From contig CAMDAQ010000008.1 in assembly GCA_945888705.1 (NCBI GenBank), positions 1-40,491 on the forward strand: 40,491 nt of DNA, read 5' to 3'. The position numbers were made by a program, and so were the translations under genes. The DNA comes from Singulisphaera sp. GP187 (GTDB lineage Bacteria; Planctomycetota; Phycisphaerae; Phycisphaerales; SM1A02). The notes under the pieces are model-generated. The model made no database searches. It worked only from the letters and a program-made list of their open reading frames with translations, and was not told the DNA's origin. Below are positions 9,791 to 17,043 of this stretch, one piece after another. Each line of letters begins with the position of its first letter. The stretch's first letter is position 1.

Positions 9791-10432
9791 ATGCCCCGCG
9801 CCCCCTCCAGCACCCCGATCCCGAAGCCCCCAACCCGGAGGGCAACGGCCGTCTTCCGGCGCGCTGGGGGCATCCTCCGCACCCAAGAGGCCAAGGCTGC
9901 TGGCATCCATCCGCGCACGCTGGCGGCGCTCGTGGAGGATGGCACGGTGCTCAGGCTCGACCGCGGCGTCTACCAACTTGCCGATGCAGCGCCATCGGAA
10001 CCCGATCTCGCGGTGGTGGCCCGAAAGGTGCCCAAGGCAATCGTCTGTCTTGTCTCGGCGCTGGCCCACCACCGTCTCACCACGCAGATCCCGCATGCGG
10101 TCGACCTCGCGGTGCCGCGCGGCTTCAAGGACCGCAAGCTTGAACACCCACCGGTGCGCTTCTATCGCTTCGGTGACGAATCGTTTGCCGTCGGCATCGA
10201 GCGCATCAAGGTCGGTGGCGGGGAGCTTCGCGTCTACGGTGCGGCGAAGACGGTCGCCGACTGCTTCAAGTTCCGCAACAAGATCGGCAAGGACATCGCG
10301 ATCGAGGCGCTGCGCACCTACCTGCGCCGCAAGGATGCGAAGGCGAAGGACCTGCTGCACTTCGCGCGCATCAACCGCGTGCAGGCCGTGCTGGCGCCGT
10401 ACGTCGACGTCCTGCTCGCGGCCGAGGGCTGA
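9791..10432 (+). CDS. AbiEi-like (type IV toxin-antitoxin antitoxin family) transcriptional regulator
   Basis: 'GGILRTQEAKAAGIHPRTLAALVEDGTVLRLDRGVYQL...AIVCLVSALAHHRLTTQIPHAVDLAVPRG...ERIKVGGGELRVYGAAKTVADCFKFRNKIGKDIAIEAL'. Confidence 0.88.
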   Translation: MPRAPSSTPIPKPPTRRATAVFRRAGGILRTQEAKAAGIHPRTLAALVEDGTVLRLDRGVYQLADAAPSEPDLAVVARKVPKAIVCLVSALAHHRLTTQIPHAVDLAVPRGFKDRKLEHPPVRFYRFGDESFAVGIERIKVGGGELRVYGAAKTVADCFKFRNKIGKDIAIEALRTYLRRKDAKAKDLLHFARINRVQAVLAPYVDVLLAAEG

Positions 10433-10556
10433 CCGCCTAGGGCGTGCCGTCGGTGTCGCCGAAATCGATGGCGGGCACGCGGGAGAAGGGGTTTCGGTTC
10501 CGGTGACGCGGTGACACCGTGGTGACGAGGGCACGTCGGACCTGCATGCCGGGACC

Positions 10557-10615
10557 ATCTGTCCTTCTCAGACGGCCAGTTTCCCGCAAATCTGTCCTTC
10601 TCAGACGGCCAGTTT
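10557..10615. repeat. 26-bp direct repeat, two exact copies, period 33 bp
   Basis: atctgtccttctcagacggccagttt at 10557-10582 and 10590-10615. Confidence 0.97.
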
Positions 10616-10632
10616 TGGACTACCCTTGCGAC

Positions 10633-11976
10633 ATGCCCCTGCTCGACGCGCTCCAGGAGAAACTCAGCGACGCGCTGCTGCCGCTTGCAGCCACCACCCT
10701 CACTCGGCGCGACGCCGTCCTCCCCGCCGTGCCGGGGAAGGCGCATGCGGTGATCGGGATGCGGCGTGCGGGCAAGACGTGCTTCCTCAAGCAGCTGCTT
10801 GCCGAGCGGCGCAAGGACGGTCCGCCGGAACGATCGATCTACCTGAGCTTCGACGATGACCGTCTTGCAGGAATCGACGCGTCTCAGCTCGACGCCCTGC
10901 TCGAGGAGTACTTCCGCCGCCATCCGGAAATCCGTCGCAAGGGTGCGACGAAGGGCCGCGCCGCGTGGTTCCTTGACGAGATCCAGCTGGTGGAAGGCTG
11001 GGATCGTTTCGTCCGACGCGTGCTCGACACAGAGTCGATCGACATCGTCGTGTCCGGCTCGTCTGCGCGCATGCTTTCGCGCGAGATCCACAGCTCCCTC
11101 CGCGGCCGCGCCATGCCCACCGTGATCGCGCCTTTCAGCTTCCGCGAGGCGCTCCGCCACCGTGGCGAGGAGCCGACGGTGCGAGCGGAGCGACTGACAG
11201 CAGCGGCCAGGAGCGCGGTCGAGAAGCGCCTGCGCGAGTACCTCGCGGTGGGCGGGTTTCCCGAAGCGCAAGGTTCGGGCAAGCGGCCGCTCGACCGTCC
11301 CACCCGGATCGCGCTCCTGCAGGGCTACGTCGACACCGTGCTGTTCCGCGACGTGATCGAGCGGCACGCGGTGTCGCAGGTCGCCGCGCTGCGCTGGATC
11401 ATCCGCCATGCGCTGCGGAACCCATGCGGCAGCTTCAGCGCGACCAAGCTGCACGACGACCTTCGTTCGCAAGGCCACAACGTCGCGAAGGACACCGTCC
11501 ATGCGCTGCTGGACCACCTGATCGACGCCTTCGTCATCGCCGCGGTGCCGGTCGCCACGGATTCCGAGCGCCGCCGCAACACGAACCCGCGCAAGATCTA
11601 TCTCGCGGATCCCGGCCTGATCGACGCCTTCGACACGAGCGGGCGATCGAACACCGGCCACGCGCTCGAGACCGCCGTCTACAACGAGCTGTCCCGGCGC
11701 GGTGCGGACATCGCCTACGTGAAGACCAAGGACGGGTTCGAGGTCGACTTCCTTGCGCGCCACCCCGACGGGCGGCAGGAGCTGATCCAGGTCTGCGCCG
11801 ACCCGACTGACGCCGCCACGTGGCAGCGCGAAACCCGCGCACTCGACGCGGCTCACTCAGAACACCCGAGGACCGAGCGGCTCGTCATCGTGCTGGACGC
11901 CAGCGGGGCACGGGCACTCAGGCACCCGAAGACGCAGGTGCTGCCTGCGCATCAGTGGCTGCTGGCATCGGAGTGA
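10633..11976 (+). CDS. AAA (AAA_14) ATPase with C-terminal DUF4143 domain
   Basis: 'AVIGMRRAGKTCFLKQLL', 'SIYLSFDDDRL', 'WFLDEIQLVEGWDRFVRRVLD', 'VSGSSARMLSREIHSSLRGRAMP', C-terminal '...HALETAVYNELSRRGADIAYVKTKDGFEVDFLA'. Confidence 0.92.
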   Translation: MPLLDALQEKLSDALLPLAATTLTRRDAVLPAVPGKAHAVIGMRRAGKTCFLKQLLAERRKDGPPERSIYLSFDDDRLAGIDASQLDALLEEYFRRHPEIRRKGATKGRAAWFLDEIQLVEGWDRFVRRVLDTESIDIVVSGSSARMLSREIHSSLRGRAMPTVIAPFSFREALRHRGEEPTVRAERLTAAARSAVEKRLREYLAVGGFPEAQGSGKRPLDRPTRIALLQGYVDTVLFRDVIERHAVSQVAALRWIIRHALRNPCGSFSATKLHDDLRSQGHNVAKDTVHALLDHLIDAFVIAAVPVATDSERRRNTNPRKIYLADPGLIDAFDTSGRSNTGHALETAVYNELSRRGADIAYVKTKDGFEVDFLARHPDGRQELIQVCADPTDAATWQRETRALDAAHSEHPRTERLVIVLDASGARALRHPKTQVLPAHQWLLASE

Positions 11977-12094
11977 AGGCGCCGACAGAGATTGAGGCGG
12001 CCGTCTGACGCGCGTTCCCTGGATGCGACGATCCCAGCGCGACCGTGGCAATCAACGGTGACCTCCACAGTACATGCCGTGCAGACACTCAGCC

Positions 12095-12121
12095 GTGTCC
12101 AGATTTCACAGTTTGGGACAC
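12095..12121. promoter_or_regulatory. Inverted repeat upstream of the GNAT-AAA gene (possible operator or IS-end relic)
   Basis: GTGTCC (12095-12100) / GGACAC (12116-12121), 15-bp spacer. Confidence 0.4.
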
Positions 12122-12163
12122 AGATGGCGACAATCCGTCTAGATCACGGTCTATCGTCCGCAC

Positions 12164-13435
12164 ATGGACGCGCAAATCTGCGACTTCGCCCCCGCTGATC
12201 TCGGTGCCGCCGCTCAGCTCCTCGAGCGCCTCCGGACGCTCCCGGACAGTGCGCCGATCGAGATCGCGCAGTTCATTGCGGACATCAATGATGGCGCGAT
12301 CGCGGTAGTCGCCCTTGGGGGTGGCACGCTGGTCGGCGTGGCCAGTGCCCGTGTCGCCGGCGATAGGGCCTGGACACAGATGGTGGCCATCGATCCCGGC
12401 TGGCGACGGCGCGGCATCGGATCCGCGCTCGCACGGCGTCTTGAAGAGCGGCTGCTGCACCTTGGCGTGCGCAAGATCTCAGCACTGATCGGACCAGGCG
12501 AGGTCGGTGAACAGGCGCTCCTCAATCGCGGCTTCACCGCGCGCAAAGGCATGGTGCTCTACGAGAAGTTCCTTGCCCTGCAGCCGGCTGATGTGCGCAC
12601 CATCGACAAGTGGGGCGGACAGATCGTGGATGGCGAACTGTGGGACCAGGCCGCGGGCATGAAGCGCGAGAAGGCGCTTATCGACGGGCGCATAGTGGCG
12701 CCGCTGGCGGATCCGGCGCTGGCGGCGCAGGCCGGACTGCGTCCCCCCGCGACCGTGCTGATGTTCGGTCCTCCCGGCACGGGCAAGACCACGTTCGCCC
12801 GGGCGCTCGCAGGCCGACTCGGCTGGCCATTCGTGGAGTTGCTGCCGTCGAAACTGGCGACGGGCGAGGGCATGCTCGCCAACGAGCTGCGCGAGGCGCT
12901 GCTTGAACTCGGCCAGCTCGACCATGTCGTGATCTTCATCGACGAGTTCGACGAGATCGCACCAGCCCGCGAAAGTCGACCCGCCTCCGCGGGAGTCGTG
13001 AATCAGTTGCTGAAGTCCATTCCAGAATTGCGAAGGCGCCCGGGCAAGCTGCTGATCTGTGCCACCAACTTCGTCAACACCATCGATCCGGCGGTGATAC
13101 GTCCGGGGCGCTTCGATCTGCTGATCGGCATCGGCCCGCCCGACCACGCGGCGCTGACCGCGCTGTGGGAGCGCGCGCTGTCCACGATGCACGTCCAGCG
13201 AGGAGTCGATGCATCGGCCCTCGCGACCAGCTGCAGCGGGTTCACGCCGGGCGACGTGGACCTTGCCGCGCAGCGGGCGGCCGCCGAAGCCTTCTCTCGC
13301 GCGCGCGGAACCGGCCAGACCGCCGTGGTCACCAGCGATGACCTGACGATGTCCGTCCATCGCACCCGTGCATCCATCACGCCGACCATGCTCGAAGCCT
13401 TCAACGCTGAGGTGGAGCGGTTCGAGCGGGTCTGA
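12164..13435 (+). CDS. Fusion protein: N-terminal GNAT acetyltransferase-like domain + C-terminal AAA+ ATPase
   Basis: GNAT: 'MVAIDPGWRRRGIGSALARRLEERL...LLNRGF'; AAA+: 'LMFGPPGTGKTTFARALA', 'VVIFIDEFDEIA', 'LLICATNFVNTIDPAVIRPGRFD'. Confidence 0.92.
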   Translation: MDAQICDFAPADLGAAAQLLERLRTLPDSAPIEIAQFIADINDGAIAVVALGGGTLVGVASARVAGDRAWTQMVAIDPGWRRRGIGSALARRLEERLLHLGVRKISALIGPGEVGEQALLNRGFTARKGMVLYEKFLALQPADVRTIDKWGGQIVDGELWDQAAGMKREKALIDGRIVAPLADPALAAQAGLRPPATVLMFGPPGTGKTTFARALAGRLGWPFVELLPSKLATGEGMLANELREALLELGQLDHVVIFIDEFDEIAPARESRPASAGVVNQLLKSIPELRRRPGKLLICATNFVNTIDPAVIRPGRFDLLIGIGPPDHAALTALWERALSTMHVQRGVDASALATSCSGFTPGDVDLAAQRAAAEAFSRARGTGQTAVVTSDDLTMSVHRTRASITPTMLEAFNAEVERFERV

Positions 13436-13559
13436 TCCGCGCCTCCCAAGGCGACGCACTTCGCCCCCAAAGCGGCGCCCGAAACTGAGACTTTGGGCGT
13501 CACAGCACCCGACCGCCCCGGTTCGCACTGCTTCGTTCCGCCCCCGCGTAACCCCCCAA

Positions 13560-13608
13560 ACGCAGCGTGGTTGTGCCGCTCGGTGCGAGCGAACACAACC
13601 ACGTGCGT
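13560..13608. other. Long imperfect hairpin in intergenic DNA
   Basis: acgca(g)cgtggttgtg (13560-13575) pairs with cacaaccacgtgcgt (13594-13608); inner stem gctcg/cgagc. Confidence 0.85.
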
Positions 13609-13615
13609 TCTTCTT

Positions 13616-13636
13616 CAGTGGGCGGAGAGGGTTCGA
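13616..13636 (-). other. tRNA 3'-end-like fragment, copy 1
   Basis: cagtgggcggagagggttcga; reverse complement TCGAACCCTCTCCGCCCACTG resembles T-arm plus acceptor 3' strand. Confidence 0.6.
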
Positions 13637-13760
13637 CGTCCGCGAAGCGGGCGCCGCAATCCCGGCGCGGCGCAGCCGCGCGCGGACCGGCGCAGCCGGG
13701 ACGCCCTACGCCCACGAAACGAAGGAGCACGCTCGCCAAAGGCGACCGTGATCCTGAGTG

Positions 13761-13783
13761 CAGTGGGCGGAGAGGGATTCGAA
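13761..13783 (-). other. tRNA 3'-end-like fragment, copy 2
   Basis: cagtgggcggagagggattcgaa; reverse complement TTCGAATCCCTCTCCGCCCACTG; shares 16 bp with copy 1; no matching 5' acceptor strand found nearby. Confidence 0.6.
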
Positions 13784-13963
13784 CCACCCCCTCCTCGTCA
13801 GCCGGCAGCTTCAAACCGTCATGGAAGACCCGGCTCGAGCCCAATCGCGATTCACTGGTGCACCTTTCACGAACTTCCCCCCACCAGGTCTCGTTTGACT
13901 GCCAACCCAGTGGTAGAACATGTCCGTGCTTCGCCGCAACAGGCTGCACCTTCCGGAGGTCCC

Positions 13964-15136
13964 ATGGCCGACATCACGCCCGACTCGCGTTCGCGCCCCT
14001 CGCCCGTCGAACTCCAGCCCCCGACCTTCGAGCACCTCACCGAAGCACCCTCGATCGCTTCGCTCCTCACGAAGACCGTCTCGAACAGCCTGCATTCGCG
14101 ATCGCGATTCCCGCACACGCTCCTGGTCGGCCCACCGGACAGTGGCAAGCAGATCATGGCCGCCACGATCGCCTCCGAGATGGGGGTCTCCCTGACCACC
14201 ATCCACGCTCCGTCGATCACCGACATGCGAGACTTGGATCACAAGCTCCGCGCAGTACCCGCCAGCTCTGTCGTGCTGTTCTCGCAGATCGACCGTGCCG
14301 ATTGGATCTCGGCCCAGTTCTGCCGGATTGCGGCTGGCCTGCCCGTGTCCGTACCGCAGAGCTGGCGTGGAGCCGACGCCCCCGGTGACGAGTGGAGCTC
14401 CAAGATCGACAACCACCCGTATCACGACTTCACCATCATCGCCACCAGCCGTGCGCCGCGGGCCGATCACCGCGTCATGAACGAATGGGCCGAGGTCACG
14501 ATTCGCACCGAGCGCACCGAGCGATCCGAGTCCATCCGCCTGGAGCGGGTGTTCCATCGGCTCGGCGTCAAGGTCGCGCCAGCCGCGCTCGCTAGGCTCG
14601 CCTCGTTCGGGACCAACAGCCAGATCCGCACGCTCATGCTCGCGCGCAACGTGGTCGCCCTGACGGAAGCACGGCACGGAAGCTCGATCGACCTCGCTGC
14701 TGTAGAGCCCGCGCTGCATGACATCACCGAGATCATGCTGACCCGCGCCGAACGCGAGCGGCTCCGATCGGGCGATTCGCTCTCGCGGAGCGAGAGTACG
14801 GCCAACCGGGGCCTGCTCGGCGCGCTTGCGGGATCACTCGACCGCTCCATCGACATCGATCCCGAAGTCAAGCGGAAGAAGCGCAACAAGACCATTCGTG
14901 AAGTCGTGCTTGTGAGCCTCGGCGTGATCGTGGTGTTCTCGACCAGCGTGTTCCTGGCGAAGTGGATCGACCATCGCTTCATCGAACTGCGAAGGACCAA
15001 CGCCGAGGCATCCGGGCAGTCCCTGACGGCAGCCGATCCCGGAACAACCAGTCCGCCTGTGGAGGGCTCGGTTTCCGAAGGTGCCTCCGCGGCACCAACC
15101 TCGGATGCGAGCGCCGCATCACCTACCCCACCCTGA
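13964..15136 (+). CDS. RuvB-like AAA protein with degenerate nucleotide-binding motifs and a C-terminal transmembrane segment
   Basis: RuvB-like order: 'HTLLVGPPDSGKQIMAATIASEMG', 'SSVVLFSQIDRAD', 'DFTIIATSRAPRADHRVMNEWAEVTIR'; TM 'EVVLVSLGVIVVFSTSVFLAKW'. Confidence 0.7.
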   Translation: MADITPDSRSRPSPVELQPPTFEHLTEAPSIASLLTKTVSNSLHSRSRFPHTLLVGPPDSGKQIMAATIASEMGVSLTTIHAPSITDMRDLDHKLRAVPASSVVLFSQIDRADWISAQFCRIAAGLPVSVPQSWRGADAPGDEWSSKIDNHPYHDFTIIATSRAPRADHRVMNEWAEVTIRTERTERSESIRLERVFHRLGVKVAPAALARLASFGTNSQIRTLMLARNVVALTEARHGSSIDLAAVEPALHDITEIMLTRAERERLRSGDSLSRSESTANRGLLGALAGSLDRSIDIDPEVKRKKRNKTIREVVLVSLGVIVVFSTSVFLAKWIDHRFIELRRTNAEASGQSLTAADPGTTSPPVEGSVSEGASAAPTSDASAASPTPP

Positions 15137-16019
15137 CCGCCTGGCGGTACACGCTCGCGTGGAGCTGCGCCGTGCGGTGCGGGCTCGACGCATAGCCGCC
15201 TGAGAGCGTGATCGTGACGGGCAGGCCCGCCCCGCGCAGCAGCGACAGGGCCAGGCGGTCGCGCTCGGCGAGCCCCGCCTCGGTCAGCGCAAGCCGCCCG
15301 AAGCGATCCCCCGCCACCACATCCACGCCCGCCAGGAGGAACGCCAGATCCGCACGCGCGGCCTCGATCACGCGTGGCAGGTGCTCGCCGAGCAGACGCA
15401 GGTACTGCTCATCGCCCGTGCCGTCCTCGAGCGGCACATCGAGCGAGCTCGGCGGCTTGATGAGCGGAAAGTTCCTCGCACCGTGCATGCTGAAGGTGAA
15501 GACCCGATCGTCGTCGGCGAAGAGCGCGGCGTTGGCGTTGCCGTGGTGCACGTCAAGGTCCACCACCAGCACGCGGCACGCTTCGCCCGTCGACTGCAGG
15601 TGTCGCACGGCCACGCCCACGTCGTTGATGACGCAGTAACCCTCGCCGCCATCCCAGAGCGCATGGTGCGTGCCGCCGGCAAGGTTTCCGCCGAGCCCAT
15701 CCTCGAGCGCGAAGCGCGCCGCGTTCAGCGTGCCCTGCGTGGCCAGGCGGCTGCGGCGCACGAGCGCCGGGCTCCACGGCAAGCCGAGCCGGCGGACCTC
15801 TCGCTCCGTGAGCGTGCCATCGCGCAACGCCCCCAGGTATTCCGGCGCGTGGGCCCCTGCCAGCAGCTCCCACTCGGCCTCGTGCGGCGCGACAACCTCA
15901 TGCGGCCGCACGATTCCCTGCGACAAGAGCATCGCGTGCAACTCGCTGAACTTGCGCATCGGGAACGCATGCCCCGGCGGCAGCTCGACGACGTAGCCAG
16001 GGTGGTACGACACGCGCAT
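15123..16019 (-). CDS. Histone deacetylase family (HDAC/acetoin utilisation-like) protein
   Basis: 'GGTHHALWDGGEGYCVINDVGVAV', 'VVDLDVHHGNANAALF', 'LLAGVDVVAGDRFGRLALTEAGL', 'ITLSGGYA'. Confidence 0.93.
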   Translation of the reverse strand: MRVSYHPGYVVELPPGHAFPMRKFSELHAMLLSQGIVRPHEVVAPHEAEWELLAGAHAPEYLGALRDGTLTEREVRRLGLPWSPALVRRSRLATQGTLNAARFALEDGLGGNLAGGTHHALWDGGEGYCVINDVGVAVRHLQSTGEACRVLVVDLDVHHGNANAALFADDDRVFTFSMHGARNFPLIKPPSSLDVPLEDGTGDEQYLRLLGEHLPRVIEAARADLAFLLAGVDVVAGDRFGRLALTEAGLAERDRLALSLLRGAGLPVTITLSGGYASSPHRTAQLHASVYRQAVRVG

Positions 16020-16063
16020 GGGGCAACCTTAGGATCGAGCGGCGCCATCGACGCGGCCCAACG

Positions 16064-16094
16064 AAAAACGCGAGGCCGCACTCATGGCCTCGCG
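16064..16094 (-). terminator. Rho-independent terminator downstream of the LysM gene
   Basis: CGCGAGGCC (16069-16077) / GGCCTCGCG (16086-16094); AAAAA at 16064-16068 gives a T-run on the minus strand. Confidence 0.88.
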
Positions 16095-16133
16095 CTCGGT
16101 TGGGCATGTTCGGCCGCGAGTCGCGGCCAGTGA

Positions 16134-16976
16134 TCACTTGGCCGGGATCGTCAGGCTCTGGCCAGCCTTGAGCGAGCCATCGGAACCGATCGAGTTGGCC
16201 TCGCGGATGCGATCGACATTGGCCTTGGTCGCGGTGCCGTATTCGGCCTTGGCGATCTTCCACAGGGTGTCACCGTTCTTGACGGTGTAGCGACGGCCGG
16301 TCGTGCCGGTCGACTTGCTGCCGCCCTTCTTCGCCGGTGCCGACGAGCCACGCGTTGCTCCACGGGTCGACTTGCCGGCGGCTGCGATCTGCTCACCAGC
16401 GGGAAGCTGGTCAGCGGCGGGCAGCTTGAGGGCGGTGCCGACCTTCAGGTTGTTGGGGTTGACGCCGGGGTTGGCATCACGGATGGCCGTCCACGCGGAC
16501 TCGCGGCCGTAGGTCTTCTTGGCGATGCCACCAAGGGTGTCGCCCGAAGCCACGGTGTAGGTCGAGGTCGCGGCAACTGGAGCGACGGGCTCCACGATCG
16601 CGGGCGTGACGGGAGCAAGACCGTTGGGACCGCCGCCGCCGTTGGTGGCGCCGGGGCCAGTCGACACCGCTGCCGGATCCTGGTTGGCCAGCGCGGGATC
16701 AACAGCCGGCTGGTCGAAGATGTCGATTTCGGTGCCCGCCGGAGGAGCGATCACTTCGATCGACGGGGTTCCCGTGGCGCCAGGGCCAAGGACGATCGTC
16801 TCGGGGAACGCCGCATCGGTCGGGCTCTGGGTGCCAAAACCACCGTCGGCGGTCAGCCCACCGCTCGAGAGCTCCCCGGTGGGGTTCGGCGAGGGGCCGG
16901 TGAGGGTGAAATAGATGCCAGTTCCGACAAAGAGAACCAGCAGGAAAGCCAACGCAATCTTCGTACCACGGGCCAT
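16134..16976 (-). CDS. LysM-domain protein, membrane anchored, two LysM repeats
   Basis: N-terminal TM 'IALAFLLVLFVGTGIYF'; 'YTVASGDTLGGIAKKTYG' and 'YTVKNGDTLWKIAKAEYG'. Confidence 0.93.
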   Translation of the reverse strand: MARGTKIALAFLLVLFVGTGIYFTLTGPSPNPTGELSSGGLTADGGFGTQSPTDAAFPETIVLGPGATGTPSIEVIAPPAGTEIDIFDQPAVDPALANQDPAAVSTGPGATNGGGGPNGLAPVTPAIVEPVAPVAATSTYTVASGDTLGGIAKKTYGRESAWTAIRDANPGVNPNNLKVGTALKLPAADQLPAGEQIAAAGKSTRGATRGSSAPAKKGGSKSTGTTGRRYTVKNGDTLWKIAKAEYGTATKANVDRIREANSIGSDGSLKAGQSLTIPAK

Positions 16977-17043
16977 GACATGCTCCTTCCGTGAAGCGGT
17001 GTGTCTGGGAATATCGGCAGCGTCCTGCTGCCGGGCTCAGATA

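Noticed and set aside
10557-10615. CRISPR array
   Set aside because: Only two repeats with a 7-bp gap and no cas genes.
10318-11856. 512-aa minus-strand ORF opposite the DUF4143 ATPase
   Set aside because: Shadow ORF; the plus strand encodes recognisable AAA_14/DUF4143 motifs.
13560-13608. Integron attC site
   Set aside because: Hairpin lacks the RYYYAAC/GTTRRRY core pair and there is no integron integrase or cassette array.
13761-13850. Complete tRNA (Ser-like) on the minus strand
   Set aside because: Only the 3' end looks tRNA-like; no 5' acceptor strand GGGCGGA, poor anticodon stem and imperfect T-stem, so called a fragment.
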